Source: an uncultured Lachnospiraceae bacterium (GTDB taxonomy: Bacteria > Bacillota > Clostridia > Lachnospirales > Lachnospiraceae). Taken from it: a stretch of 43,231 nucleotides of DNA. Made by a program: the position numbers and the translations under genes. The DNA is taken from positions 1 through 43,231 of the forward strand of contig CAMIYN010000014.1 of NCBI GenBank assembly GCA_946403075.1. The letters are read 5' to 3'. Positions 7,008-17,388 of this stretch are shown piece after piece (position 1 is the first letter of the stretch; every line of letters starts with the position of its first letter). Under the pieces are notes generated by a model. That model searched no databases. It was not told where the DNA came from and saw only the letters and a program-made list of their open reading frames with translations.

Positions 7008-8619
7008 TAAATTTTACAATTATTACATTATTAAATATTTTGATTGAATTTTCATTTGGATAAATGGACATATCTTTCACAAATTTTGAATATTTCAAAT
7101 TTTGCTCTAAATATTTATCATCAATTTTTTTAATATTTAAACTTGAAAATTTTTTGAATACAATATCAAAAATATAATCATCACATAAAATATTATCATA
7201 TTTAAAATCTTGATTTGAAAAAATATCATAATTAACATCTGAATAATAAATAGAATCAACTTCTTTATCTTTTGAATTTTGAATAGGATTTCCTAAAAAG
7301 AGAATATAGCAATCCTTGTTAAACCCATCAACCATTTGAATTCGAGTCGCAAGTTCTATTGCAAAAGATTTAGAAGCATTTAGTACATTATATTGATTAT
7401 AATAACTTCCATATGCAATCCAAATATTATGATATAAAATTATTAGTGATAATACTATGCAAATATTCATTAAATTTTTTTTCAGAAAAATTTTAAATTC
7501 ATTTAAATCAATTAGATACAATGGTAAAATTACAAAAAACACAAATGAATAAGCCATCCTATCATCAATATTATTTACATTATCATTTGTCATAACGACA
7601 AAAAAATTAATAGCAATTGGTAAAAAAATAACAACTATTAAAAAAAATAATAATTTAATAAATGCATTGAAATCAATCTGATTGTAAAAATTTAATTTTT
7701 GCTTTAAATTATTAATTATAGATAAAACATTATCTTTCAAAAAATTTTTATAGATAATTAATAGTAAAAAGATTATTGTAATAATAATCAAACACAAATA
7801 AACTATCTTTACTAAACTTGTTGTATTATGTGCGAAAAAATTTTCATAATTAAAAATTTTAAATATATTTTCATAAGAAATAGATATTGATGATATAATA
7901 CTTTCAACTGTTAATTCTGGAATAATTTCATTTGTCATCCCATGAATTTTATATATGTAATTACTATTATTAAACAAATTATTCAATATATAATTAATCA
8001 TAAGGGACATTGAAACAGAAAGTAAAAAACCAAAAACTGCCCTTAATGTGAAAACTACTGTTTCTATTATACTGCAATTTATAATTTTTTTAATTAAAGC
8101 TAAACATACAAGAGTCAAAAAGAATGGTATATATGCTTGATAAATCCCTATTGCCACTAAGTTCAAAATTGAATATAAAAATAAATTATTATGTTTAGTT
8201 AAAAAATATATTGACAAAATTGTTAGAAAAATTGATAGACAATATATATGTGAGGTAAAAGAATAAAAGAATATTTGCACTATACTTGGTGATACTACAA
8301 GAGAAATAGAAATAATATATTTTATGAATATATTATTTATATCTAAAATCCTAATTAAAAATATTGCAGATATTGATAAAAATATTAGAGACACTACAAT
8401 ATTTAACATAGGATTTACAATTGTATATCCAAATAAATCTAATAATTTATTTAATAAATCAACAACCCATCTCCCAAGGACAAGTCCACCACCCAAACTA
8501 TTCGTATAATAAAATCCATCGGGATTTAAAATTGGATTAGTAATTATAAACAAATGAGTTATTAGCCCAACGAAAAATGTAGCAAAAATTATTTTTTTTT
8601 CTTCAATACTATTAATCAT
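6991..8619 (-). CDS. GtrII-family membrane glucosyltransferase
   Basis: 542 residues and very hydrophobic, with roughly ten or more membrane segments up to about residue 400, then a soluble extracytoplasmic tail. The N-terminal pattern DGFYYTNSLGGGLVLGRWVV (35-54) with the GRW motif is characteristic of Glucos_trans_II (GtrII) proteins, which transfer glucosyl residues from polyprenyl-phosphate-glucose to surface polymers in phage serotype conversion and, in Gram-positives, to wall glycans. The acceptor here is unknown. It heads a short operon with the DUF6273 protein and the GtrII fragment. No ribosome binding site precedes the ATG; a -10 box lies 8 nt upstream. Confidence 0.75.
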   Translation of the reverse strand: MINSIEEKKIIFATFFVGLITHLFIITNPILNPDGFYYTNSLGGGLVLGRWVVDLLNKLLDLFGYTIVNPMLNIVVSLIFLSISAIFLIRILDINNIFIKYIISISLVVSPSIVQIFFYSFTSHIYCLSIFLTILSIYFLTKHNNLFLYSILNLVAIGIYQAYIPFFLTLVCLALIKKIINCSIIETVVFTLRAVFGFLLSVSMSLMINYILNNLFNNSNYIYKIHGMTNEIIPELTVESIISSISISYENIFKIFNYENFFAHNTTSLVKIVYLCLIIITIIFLLLIIYKNFLKDNVLSIINNLKQKLNFYNQIDFNAFIKLLFFLIVVIFLPIAINFFVVMTNDNVNNIDDRMAYSFVFFVILPLYLIDLNEFKIFLKKNLMNICIVLSLIILYHNIWIAYGSYYNQYNVLNASKSFAIELATRIQMVDGFNKDCYILFLGNPIQNSKDKEVDSIYYSDVNYDIFSNQDFKYDNILCDDYIFDIVFKKFSSLNIKKIDDKYLEQNLKYSKFVKDMSIYPNENSIKIFNNVIIVKFNEIYG

Positions 8620-8627
8620 TAAAAAAT

Positions 8628-8656
8628 ATTATAACAACAAATTAGTCTCTCCGCAA
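8628..8656 (-). promoter_or_regulatory. Promoter of the GtrII gene, leaderless-type
   Basis: On the minus strand TTGCGG (8651-8656), 17-bp spacer, TATAAT (8628-8633). Only 8 nt separate TATAAT from the ATG at 8619 and they hold no Shine-Dalgarno sequence, so the 5' leader would be 0-2 nt. Confidence 0.55.
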
Positions 8657-8761
8657 GTAATAAACATAAAACAAAAACTATTTTATTTAGATTATCAATA
8701 TTAATATGTTTCATATAAATCTATTATCTCCTATCACTAAAAAATAGACTAAAACTAATTA

Positions 8762-10327
8762 TTATAATTGATTAGAAAAAATATTTAATAAAGAGCCTAT
8801 AAATCTTTGATAAAATGGTATTTCTAAATATGTATTAATTCTTATACACTCTTTTAAAATATTATTAAAATCCTTTTTTATATCAAGTATGACTTCATCA
8901 TTATAAATATATACACCATTTTCATAATGTAAATAAAGACTTCTAAAATCTAAATTTGCAGTTCCTACAATTGCTCTCAAATCATCTTGAATTAAAACTT
9001 TTGAATGAACAAATCCTTTTTTATATTCATATATTTCAACCCCTGCTTTTAATAATTCACTATAATTTTTTCTAGTTACATAAAACACCAATTTTTTATC
9101 AGGTATATGTGGAGTTATTATTTTTACATCAACCCCTCTCTTTCTTGTCCTAATTATAGTATCAATCATCGATTCATCCAATATTAAATATGGTGTCATA
9201 ATATAGATATATTCAAAAGAATAATTAAACATCATTTTAAATAATTGTTCTGATACATTTTCTTCATCATTTGGGAAATCTTCATATGGAATAATATATT
9301 TATCAAAAGTATTATTTTGATTTTTTTTATCATCAATCAAATATTTATCTATATCCCATGTTGAAATTTTTTCTGTCATATACCAGACTTCTAAAAAAAA
9401 TAGTGTCATACTCCTAACTGCTTCCCCATTAATTTTGATTCCTGAATCTTTCCACACACCATATTTTTCATAAATATTTGCATACTCATCAGCAATATTT
9501 ATACCGCCAGTATAGGCAACATTATTATCGATAATTATTAATTTTCTATGGTCTCTATTATTTTGATTACTTGAAATTAAAGGAGCAATTGGGGAAAACA
9601 TTTTTGCATGTATTCCAAAAGTTTTTAATTTATTTAAATAAGAAATGTTAAAAGATGAAATTGTATTTAATCCATCATAAAGGAGTTTAACACAAACCCC
9701 TTCTTTTACTTTATTTTTTAAAATTTTTAAAATTCTATCCCAAATAATTCCATCATTTAAAATAAAAACCTCTATAAATATAAATTTTTTTGCATTATTT
9801 AATTCTCTAATGACATCTTCAAAAAAATCTCTTCCATTATCAAAATATTTAATTTTATAATCTGAATATGGAACAAATTTTGCTGTTTTATAACAATAAT
9901 TTAAAAAAGAATTATTTTCATATTCTGATACATTATGTTTTATTTCTTCATAATTTCCTATATAATGTTTTGAAGTTTTTTCCAAAATCTTTTTTAAATT
10001 TTTATTTCCAAATACAAATTTTTTTTGCAGAATAAAAAATATATAAAATAAAAAACCAATTCCCGGGAAAAGATTTACAAGCATAATCCACGATAATTTA
10101 TATGAAATCTTACCTATGTTAGTATTTATTATAATGATTGAAATAATAAAATCAACAAAAATTATAGTCCCTATACTTAAATCATGTGTTAATGCTCTGA
10201 AAAAATTCATAAGAATTAACCACTCAAGTAGGACAATTAATACTGTTATAAAAAATCTTGAGAATATTATTTTTAAAAATGCATTTTTTGTTTTTCTTTT
10301 AATTTTTTCTTTTGTGAATTCTATCAT
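8762..10327 (-). CDS. cls: Cardiolipin synthase
   Basis: Phospholipase-D-superfamily enzyme that joins two phosphatidylglycerols to make cardiolipin at the membrane. 521 residues: two or three N-terminal membrane segments (about 20-110), then two PLD domains with intact HKD motifs, H260-R-K-LIIIDNN and H441-S-K-VLIQDD, each followed by the usual GG/GTANLDFRS Gly-Asn region. Length fits the bacterial Cls family. Upstream of the ATG there is no clear ribosome binding site; TAGTAT sits 8 nt before it, which could be a weak -10 box, but no convincing -35 is seen. The gene is divergent from the small export protein gene at 10499. Confidence 0.9.
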   Translation of the reverse strand: MIEFTKEKIKRKTKNAFLKIIFSRFFITVLIVLLEWLILMNFFRALTHDLSIGTIIFVDFIISIIIINTNIGKISYKLSWIMLVNLFPGIGFLFYIFFILQKKFVFGNKNLKKILEKTSKHYIGNYEEIKHNVSEYENNSFLNYCYKTAKFVPYSDYKIKYFDNGRDFFEDVIRELNNAKKFIFIEVFILNDGIIWDRILKILKNKVKEGVCVKLLYDGLNTISSFNISYLNKLKTFGIHAKMFSPIAPLISSNQNNRDHRKLIIIDNNVAYTGGINIADEYANIYEKYGVWKDSGIKINGEAVRSMTLFFLEVWYMTEKISTWDIDKYLIDDKKNQNNTFDKYIIPYEDFPNDEENVSEQLFKMMFNYSFEYIYIMTPYLILDESMIDTIIRTRKRGVDVKIITPHIPDKKLVFYVTRKNYSELLKAGVEIYEYKKGFVHSKVLIQDDLRAIVGTANLDFRSLYLHYENGVYIYNDEVILDIKKDFNNILKECIRINTYLEIPFYQRFIGSLLNIFSNQL

Positions 10328-10498
10328 AACTAAAAATACTATTGACTTAAATATTATTTACACTTATTATATTATTTAAGGTAATCTTTAATAATATACT
10401 TTTTTTAAAATAAAACTTTAAAAATACTAAACAATATAGTGAATAAAAAACTTTACATTTTTAGAGATACCTAAAATAAATATAAGAAAGGTTTATCA

Positions 10499-11002
10499 AT
10501 GCAACAACTAATTAATATCTTAATAAAAACTTTAAAAGACAGAATGTCAAAACAAGCCATTGTTTTTCTAATATCACTTATGCCAATCCTTGAACTTAGA
10601 GGAGGATTAATTGCAAGCTCTATCCTTTCAATCCCATATATTGAGTCTCTAATAATATGTGTAATTGCAAACTTTATCCCTATACCTTTTATCTTAATTT
10701 TTTTACATCACATATTGAACTTCCTTGAACGAAATAGATACACCAAAAAAATTTCACTATATCTAAAAAACAAAGCAAATAAACATAAAAATGTACTAGA
10801 CAAATATGGTTATTTAGGACTTTTACTTTTTGTTGCTATTCCACTTCCCGGAACAGGTGCATGGACTGGTTCATTAGTCGCCTCAGTCCTTAGATTTGAT
10901 TTTAAAAAATCTATAATAGCAATTTTTGCAGGAATACTAATTGCAAGTATAATTATGTCAATATTTTCTTATGGTATTTTATTTCACATAATCCATAAGT
11001 AA
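10499..11002 (+). CDS. Putative small multidrug-export family membrane protein
   Basis: 167 residues with about four hydrophobic segments. The ELRGGLIAS motif near residue 30 and LFVAIPLPGTGAWTGSLVAS near residue 120 are the hallmarks of the Sm_multidrug_ex (PF06695) family. The pair of conserved half-helix motifs resembles DedA-like membrane proteins. Actual drug export is not demonstrated for most members, so the function is uncertain. The start has AAGAAAGG 8 nt upstream. It is convergent with alaS, whose stop is 2 nt away, so the two transcripts overlap at their 3' ends. Confidence 0.75.
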   Translation: MQQLINILIKTLKDRMSKQAIVFLISLMPILELRGGLIASSILSIPYIESLIICVIANFIPIPFILIFLHHILNFLERNRYTKKISLYLKNKANKHKNVLDKYGYLGLLLFVAIPLPGTGAWTGSLVASVLRFDFKKSIIAIFAGILIASIIMSIFSYGILFHIIHK

Positions 11003-11004
11003 AA

Positions 11005-13626
11005 TTATTTTATAATTTTTTTTGCCTCATCCAGAGCTCTACTAATTTGGCTTATATCCCTTCCACCAGCTTCAGCAAATTTTTCTCTTCCGCCACCACT
11101 TCCACCAATTATTGGAGCAATTTGTTTTATAATACTATTTGAATTATAACCCATCTCAACTGCTTTATCAGATATAGAAACTAAAATAGATGGGATATTA
11201 TTTTTCTTTCCTATCAGTATCTGAAAATAGTTTTCATATGCACTTTTTATATTGTCTGCTAATTCTTTCAATTCATTTATATTTTTATCTTCAAAAATAT
11301 CAACAATGACATTCAATCCATTAATTTCGTCAATTTTTAATTTTTTATATTCATCTTTTGATTTTTCTTTTTTATATTTTTCAATCTCTAATCTATTATC
11401 TTTTATTTCAGATAATATTTGATTTACTCTATCAATCAATGAATTGTCATTTGCTTTTAGCAATTTTTCAATTTCTAATAATTTATTATATTTCTTATTA
11501 TAATATTCAATCACTGCATTATTTGTGATTGCAGTAATCCTTCTAACACCATTTGCCACAGATTCTTCTGAGATAATTTTAAAATATTTAATCTCTAAAG
11601 TATTGTCAATATGTGTCCCCCCACAGAGTTCAAAAGAAAAATCAGAAATTTTGACAGTTCTAACAATATTTGAATACTTTTCTCCAAACAAAGCCATTGC
11701 ACCTTGTTTTTTTGCTTCATCAAGCTGCATCTCTTGTTTTAAAACTTGTATAGAATCATTAATTTTTTTATTTACAATTAATTCAACTTTTTCAATCTCA
11801 CTATCTGTCAATTGATTAAAATGTGTAAAATCAAATCTAAGTTTATCACTATCTACAAGAGAACCTGCTTGTTCTACATGGGAACCTAAAACTTCTCTAA
11901 GTGCAGCATGTAGTAAGTGTGTCGCAGTATGATTTATAGCAGTTTTATGTCTAAGATCACCATTAACAATTAATTCAACTTCATCATTTATATTAAATTG
12001 TCCATTTACAACTTTACCTATATGACCAATTTTAGTATTTAAAATTTTTACTGTATCAAATACCTCAAATTCGCCTTTTAAACTTACTATTTTACCCTTG
12101 TCTCCTACTTGCCCTCCCATCATTGGATAAAATGCTGTATCACTAGTTATAATAATTCCTTCATCGCCCTCATTTATCTCGCTGACTAATTCATCATTAT
12201 TTCCTATAAATAGAATTTTTGATTTATCAGTCAATTTATCATATCCATTAAAATTTGTCACAATCTTATTGTCAATATTGTCAAATACAGTTGCATCAGT
12301 CCCCATATAGTTAGTTGCTTTTCTTGCATCTCTCGCTCTACTCTTTTGTCTATTCATAAGTTCATTAAATTCTTTTATATCTACATCAATATTTTTTTCC
12401 TTCAAAATCTCTTTTGTAGAATCAATAGGGAATCCAAATGTATCATATAATTTAAATGCATCTATACCAGATAAAACTTTTTTATTACTCTTTATTAATT
12501 CATCACAATATTGATTTAAAATCATTAAGCCTTGATCTAATGTTTTTATGAAATTTGATTCCTCATTATCAATTACTTTTTTAATCATGTCTTTCTTTTC
12601 TAATAATTCATAATAATGAGATGAATTTAATTTGATTACTATGTCTGACAAATCAGACATAAAATTTTTCTTTATTCCTAATTTCCTACCATGTTGCACC
12701 GATCTTCTAAGTAGTCTCCTTAGAACATAACCCCTACCTTCATTAGATGGAAGTATTCCATCAGATATCATAAAAGTGCAACTCTTTATATGGTCTGCAA
12801 TAATCCTAAAAGAAATATCTATAATATTATTTTCTCTATATAAATGACCAAATTTCAAACTTATTGCATCCATTAATTCTTTATTTGTATCTACATCAAA
12901 AATTGACGGAACATCTTGCACAACTACTCCAAGTCTTTCAAGTCCCATTCCAGTATCAATATTTTTTGTTTTAAGCTCTGTATAGTTTCCTTTACCATCA
13001 CCATTAAACTGAGTAAAAACATTATTCCAGACTTCCATATATCTATCACAATCACATCCCACTCTACAATCTGGCTTTTTACATCCATATTTTTCACCAC
13101 GGTCATAATATATTTCACTGCAAGGACCACAAGGGCCAGAGCCATGTTCCCAAAAGTTATCATCTTTACCAAACTTAAAAATCTTTTCGGATGGAATTCC
13201 TATATAATCATGCCATAAATCATATGCTTCAATATCATCAACATATACAGATGGATACAATCTATTTTTATCTAGTCCCAAGACTTCAGTTAAAAATTCA
13301 AAAGACCAAGTTATAGCCTCTTTTTTAAAATAATCACCAAAAGAAAAATTGCCAAGCATTTCAAAAAAAGTGCCATGCCTTGCAGTATGACCTATATTAT
13401 CAATATCACCTGTTCTTATACATTTTTGACAAGTTGTAATTCTATTCCTTGGTGGTTTTTCTTGTCCTGTAAAATATGGCTTTAATGGTGCCATACCACT
13501 ATTAATTAATAATAAACTATTATCATTATTTGGAATTAAAGGAAAACTATGTAATCTAAGATGTCCTTTTGACTCAAAAAATGATAAGTATAATTCTCTT
13601 AACTCTGCTATTGTATATTTTTTCAT
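11005..13626 (-). CDS. alaS: Alanyl-tRNA synthetase
   Basis: Charges tRNA-Ala. 873 residues, the usual full length. Domains in order: class II catalytic core with FESKGHLRLHSFPLIP, NSGMAPLKPYF and GRGYVLRRLLRRSVQHG; editing domain with the zinc/editing residues H566-TAT-H570 and C668 in CGGTH; a coiled-coil linker; and the C-Ala domain ending in IGGSGGGREKFAEAGG. A four-Cys segment (CGPCSEIYYDRG ... CKKPDC) is also present. AAAGG is 10 nt before the ATG. A small membrane ORF lies just upstream on the same strand and may be cotranscribed. Confidence 0.97.
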   Translation of the reverse strand: MKKYTIAELRELYLSFFESKGHLRLHSFPLIPNNDNSLLLINSGMAPLKPYFTGQEKPPRNRITTCQKCIRTGDIDNIGHTARHGTFFEMLGNFSFGDYFKKEAITWSFEFLTEVLGLDKNRLYPSVYVDDIEAYDLWHDYIGIPSEKIFKFGKDDNFWEHGSGPCGPCSEIYYDRGEKYGCKKPDCRVGCDCDRYMEVWNNVFTQFNGDGKGNYTELKTKNIDTGMGLERLGVVVQDVPSIFDVDTNKELMDAISLKFGHLYRENNIIDISFRIIADHIKSCTFMISDGILPSNEGRGYVLRRLLRRSVQHGRKLGIKKNFMSDLSDIVIKLNSSHYYELLEKKDMIKKVIDNEESNFIKTLDQGLMILNQYCDELIKSNKKVLSGIDAFKLYDTFGFPIDSTKEILKEKNIDVDIKEFNELMNRQKSRARDARKATNYMGTDATVFDNIDNKIVTNFNGYDKLTDKSKILFIGNNDELVSEINEGDEGIIITSDTAFYPMMGGQVGDKGKIVSLKGEFEVFDTVKILNTKIGHIGKVVNGQFNINDEVELIVNGDLRHKTAINHTATHLLHAALREVLGSHVEQAGSLVDSDKLRFDFTHFNQLTDSEIEKVELIVNKKINDSIQVLKQEMQLDEAKKQGAMALFGEKYSNIVRTVKISDFSFELCGGTHIDNTLEIKYFKIISEESVANGVRRITAITNNAVIEYYNKKYNKLLEIEKLLKANDNSLIDRVNQILSEIKDNRLEIEKYKKEKSKDEYKKLKIDEINGLNVIVDIFEDKNINELKELADNIKSAYENYFQILIGKKNNIPSILVSISDKAVEMGYNSNSIIKQIAPIIGGSGGGREKFAEAGGRDISQISRALDEAKKIIK

Positions 13627-13650
13627 AAAAACAACCTTTTTTTGTTTAAA

Positions 13651-13764
13651 CTATCCTTTTTTCTTTCTTAAATATATGCCTATTTTAATTCCCAAAAAGG
13701 CAATTAGAGAAAAAAATACTATTTTAATTAATAAAAAAAGAAAATTTAATAATACGACATCCAT
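13651..13764 (-). CDS. Small membrane protein (37 residues), putative
   Basis: A short frame reads MDVVLLNFLFLLIKIVFFSL then IAFLGIKIGIYLRKKKG: one hydrophobic helix with a positively charged end, giving an N-out/C-in single-pass topology. Tiny helix-plus-basic-tail proteins of this type recur in Clostridia without known function. AAAGGAG lies upstream but 17 nt away, rather far; a TATAAT (13775-13780) is 10 nt before the ATG, so a nearly leaderless transcript is also possible. The stop is 24 nt before alaS. Otherwise the 13627-13883 gap holds nothing I can support. Confidence 0.45.
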   Translation of the reverse strand: MDVVLLNFLFLLIKIVFFSLIAFLGIKIGIYLRKKKG

Positions 13765-13883
13765 AGAAACTAATATTATATACTCCTTTCAAATAATAAA
13801 ATATAATTATAAAATAAATAAAATTATTAGTCAACGACTTAGATTAATATATTAATTTTGATATCCTACCAAATAGACAAACA

Positions 13884-14876
13884 CTATAAACATTCCAATA
13901 TATCAACTGCATTTGAAGCTGCACCTTTCCTTATTTGATCCCCAGAACAAAACAAAGATATTCCATTTTTAAAAACTAAATCTTCCCTTATTCTACCAAC
14001 TTCAACAATATCTTTATTTGTAGTGTTAATTGGCATAGGGTATATATCATTTCCCAAATCATCTACAAGATTTACTCCATCAAATTTTGCAATGCTATTT
14101 TTCACTTTTTCTATGCTAATTTTTTCTTTTGTAATAACAGTGACAGAAATACTATGAGATCTAACTACTGGAACTCTAACACAAGTGCAAGAGACAGATA
14201 AATTTGGTAAATGCATAATTTTTCTACTCTCATTTTGCATTTTCATTTCTTCTGTAGTATACAAATTGGAAGTAGCAATTCCAATAGATGGTATTAAATT
14301 ATATGCTATTTGATGTTTAAATACACTTGGTCTTATTTCTGATTTTTTATTCTTATTTATCAAATTTGTTTCTTCAATCAATTCATTTATCCCATTAATT
14401 CCTGCTCCCGATACCGCTTGATATGTAGATGCTATCATAGATTCAATTTCAGAAATTAAATTTATTGGCCAAATCGCCATCAAAGTAATTATTGTAGAAC
14501 AATTTGGATTTGCAATTATTCCTCGATGTTTTTTTATATCATCTCTATTTATCTCTGGAATAACGAGTGGCACTCTCTCGTCCATTCTAAATGCACTTGA
14601 ATTATCAATAAATATAGCACCAGAATTTATAATATCTTTTGCATAAAATTTTGCAAGGTCATTATCAACTGCACCAAGCACAACATCAAGACCTTTAAAA
14701 CTCCCCTCTTTTACCTTTTCAATTAATATTAGTTTATTGTTGAATTTTATTTCTCTACCAGCATTTCTATCACTTGAAAACAATTTCAAACCATTTATGG
14801 TAATTTTCCTCTCTTCTAAACATTCAATCATTTGTTTTCCAACTGCTCCTGTTGCACCAAGTATTCCAATATTCAT
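13884..14876 (-). CDS. asd: Aspartate-semialdehyde dehydrogenase
   Basis: Reduces aspartyl-phosphate to aspartate semialdehyde with NADPH, the branch point for lysine/diaminopimelate, threonine and methionine. 330 residues: N-terminal NADP fold GATGAVGKQMIECL, the catalytic NPNCSTI with C126, the Gln-containing YQAVSGAGINGINEL segment, and a conserved R/H segment VPVVRSHS. AGGAGG is ideally spaced before the ATG. It is the last gene of the operon with lysC (12 nt upstream) and hom. No attenuator, T-box or lysine riboswitch is visible in front of it. Confidence 0.95.
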   Translation of the reverse strand: MNIGILGATGAVGKQMIECLEERKITINGLKLFSSDRNAGREIKFNNKLILIEKVKEGSFKGLDVVLGAVDNDLAKFYAKDIINSGAIFIDNSSAFRMDERVPLVIPEINRDDIKKHRGIIANPNCSTIITLMAIWPINLISEIESMIASTYQAVSGAGINGINELIEETNLINKNKKSEIRPSVFKHQIAYNLIPSIGIATSNLYTTEEMKMQNESRKIMHLPNLSVSCTCVRVPVVRSHSISVTVITKEKISIEKVKNSIAKFDGVNLVDDLGNDIYPMPINTTNKDIVEVGRIREDLVFKNGISLFCSGDQIRKGAASNAVDILECL

Positions 14877-14888
14877 AAATTTACCCTC

Positions 14889-16220
14889 CTAAATTTCATT
14901 TAAAACAAAATGATTATATATACAATTTATGGCCTTTTCAAAATCTTTATTATCTACACCAATTGTTATATTAATCTCATCACTACCTTGATTTATTATT
15001 TTTATATTTATATTATTATCACCAAGTGCTTTAAAAATTTTTCCTGCAAGTCCTATTCTTTGGATAAAATTTCTACCAACCATAGCAATTAATGCAATAT
15101 CTTTTATAACATTAACTTCATTTGTTTCCAAATCACTTTTTAGTCTTGATACAATTTCATATTGATACTTTTCAATAAATTTTTTTTCTACTACTATACA
15201 AAATGCATCAACAGAAGCAGGGATACTTTCAATACTTATCTTCAATTCTTCAAAAACTTTTAGTGCTTTTCTTAAAATTCCAGTCTCACTTGAAATATGA
15301 TTCTTTTTTACACTTATTACATAGAAATCTTTTCTGCCAGTTATACCAGTTATAATAGAAGGTTTATTATTTGCATCATAATTATCACAATTACTTACTA
15401 TCATTGTTCCAAAATCATTTGGCTCATTAGTATTTTTAATATTTATAGGTATGTTTTTTTCTTTGACTGGAAAAATTGCCTCATCGTGCAAGACATTTGC
15501 ACCCATATAACTCATTTCTCGCAATTCATCATAAGAAATATAAGAAATTTTTTTAGAATTTTTTACTATTCTAGGATCACAAATTAAAATACCATCAACA
15601 TCAGTCCAATTCTCATACAAATCTGCATCAATTATGTTTGCAAGTATACTTCCTGTTATATCACTGCCACCTCTACTCATAACTTTTATTTCATTATTTG
15701 GCATAACTCCATAAAAACCAGAAATGACATATTTTGATTTTTTATTAAATCTTTCAAAAAATTTGTTTTTACTCTTATCTAAATCAATATCACCATCAAA
15801 ATTAAATGATACAAAATCTGCAGCATCAAAAAATTCAAAATTTAAATAATCTGCTAAAATTTTTGCTGTAAGATATTCCCCTCTTGATACTAAAAAGTCT
15901 TCACTAATACCTTTTTTAATTTTATCTTTTATGATATTTAATTCACTTTCTATATCAATATTTAAATTTAAATCAGAAACCAAATTTTTATACTTATTTT
16001 CAATTTTTGAAAATATATCCAAATAATTTACACCATATTTCAAATGGGCAAAAGTTAAATAAAGTAAATCAGTAATCTTGTAATCATCAGCATCTACTTT
16101 ACCACAAGCACTGGTGACAATAAACTTCCTATCACTATCACTCTCTACAATATTTTTAACTTTTTTTAATTGTTTACTATTTGCTACACTACTTCCACCA
16201 AATTTTGATACTTTTATCAT
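14889..16220 (-). CDS. lysC: Aspartate kinase
   Basis: Phosphorylates aspartate, the first step of the aspartate family pathway. 443 residues. It opens with the amino-acid kinase motif KVSKFGGSSVANSKQL, has FVSRGEYLTAKILADYL and the catalytic-loop VMSRGGSDITGS, and ends in two ACT domains (about 300-443; ALIAMVGRNFIQRIGLAGKI, INIKIINQGSDEINITIGV), so feedback control by lysine or threonine is expected. Length fits the monofunctional type. AAGGAT precedes the ATG. It lies 7 nt after hom and 12 nt before asd. Confidence 0.95.
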   Translation of the reverse strand: MIKVSKFGGSSVANSKQLKKVKNIVESDSDRKFIVTSACGKVDADDYKITDLLYLTFAHLKYGVNYLDIFSKIENKYKNLVSDLNLNIDIESELNIIKDKIKKGISEDFLVSRGEYLTAKILADYLNFEFFDAADFVSFNFDGDIDLDKSKNKFFERFNKKSKYVISGFYGVMPNNEIKVMSRGGSDITGSILANIIDADLYENWTDVDGILICDPRIVKNSKKISYISYDELREMSYMGANVLHDEAIFPVKEKNIPINIKNTNEPNDFGTMIVSNCDNYDANNKPSIITGITGRKDFYVISVKKNHISSETGILRKALKVFEELKISIESIPASVDAFCIVVEKKFIEKYQYEIVSRLKSDLETNEVNVIKDIALIAMVGRNFIQRIGLAGKIFKALGDNNINIKIINQGSDEINITIGVDNKDFEKAINCIYNHFVLNEI

Positions 16221-16227
16221 ATTATCC

Positions 16228-17388
16228 TTACATTTTTGCTACAAAAGATTCGTCATCTTTTATATATTCATATATTTTTTTTATACTTAGATCTTTTGTA
16301 ATAATTGTCTCATAATCTATAACTTCACTAACTATATCTTTATATTTATCAATATTTTTACTCCTTATGTAAAACTTACCAATTAAATTATTTGAAACTG
16401 CTTTTTTTTCATAATCACCATCCCAAAAAAGTCCATTCCCAGATGTTATATCAACAATATCTAACACTATAGAATGTGCAGTTGGTAAACTTCCTGCACC
16501 TTTCCCCAAAAAAGTGCTACTTTCTAGATTATCGCTAAAAATATCTATAGCATTATTATTCAAATTGACACTATAAAAATTATCATTTTTATCTATAAAC
16601 ATAGGCATTACAAAAGCATTATCAATGTCGCCACAAGATATTAATTTAATTGTCTTATCATTTTTTTTTGCAAAGTCAATATCTTTTTTTTCTATATTTC
16701 TTATCCCCATATTAATTATACTATCTATTTCTACACTTATATCAAAAATATAATTCATCAAAATTGCAGTTTTATATTTTGCATCAAGTCCATCTATGTC
16801 ACTACTTGGATCACTTTCGGCTAGTCCTAATTTTTTTGCATTATCAAGTGTCTCTTTGAAATCACGATTTTCTATGAACATTTTTGACAAAATATAATTT
16901 ACAGTCCCATTAATTATCCCTATAAATCCAGATATATTATCTACTTTTTTTATATCGTTTATTGAATGAAAAATATGCACCCCACCACCAACTGTTGCTT
17001 CAATATTTAGATTAATCAAAGTTTCTTTTGCCATCTTAATCATTTCGTCAAATTTAGTAGCAAGTAAAAATTTGTTACTTGTGACAAAGTCTTTTCCATT
17101 TTTTACTGCCATTAAAAATGCATCAAAACTTAAATCATTTCCACCCAAACATTCTACAACTATATCTATACACTCATCTTCAAAAATGTCATTTATGTTG
17201 GAAGTAAAAGTTACATCATCATACTTTTTTGACAATTCATTTATTTTTTCTTCTCTTACATATATAAATTCAATATCAATATTATCTAAAAAATCATTTG
17301 ATGAATTTTTGATAATATCATATACACCTTTTCCTACTGTGCCAAATCCAAGTATCGCTATATGATATTCTGCATTTTCTTTTATCAT
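16228..17388 (-). CDS. hom: Homoserine dehydrogenase
   Basis: Reduces aspartate semialdehyde to homoserine, committing carbon to threonine and methionine. 386 residues: NAD(P)-binding ILGFGTVGKGVYDII, then the catalytic domain with GFIGIINGTVNYILSKM and the substrate motif GLAESDPSSDIDGLDAKYK. The chain ends soon after the catalytic domain, so the C-terminal ACT regulatory domain of longer homologues is absent; feedback control may rest on the aspartokinase. The ATG overlaps the stop of the preceding choline-binding protein gene (TAATG), implying translational coupling to a secreted-protein gene. Confidence 0.93.
   Translation of the reverse strand: MIKENAEYHIAILGFGTVGKGVYDIIKNSSNDFLDNIDIEFIYVREEKINELSKKYDDVTFTSNINDIFEDECIDIVVECLGGNDLSFDAFLMAVKNGKDFVTSNKFLLATKFDEMIKMAKETLINLNIEATVGGGVHIFHSINDIKKVDNISGFIGIINGTVNYILSKMFIENRDFKETLDNAKKLGLAESDPSSDIDGLDAKYKTAILMNYIFDISVEIDSIINMGIRNIEKKDIDFAKKNDKTIKLISCGDIDNAFVMPMFIDKNDNFYSVNLNNNAIDIFSDNLESSTFLGKGAGSLPTAHSIVLDIVDITSGNGLFWDGDYEKKAVSNNLIGKFYIRSKNIDKYKDIVSEVIDYETIITKDLSIKKIYEYIKDDESFVAKM

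Noticed and set aside
12916-13218. Long frames on both strands inside alaS and other genes.
   Set aside because: They are shadows of a well-conserved coding sequence and lack starts and homology.
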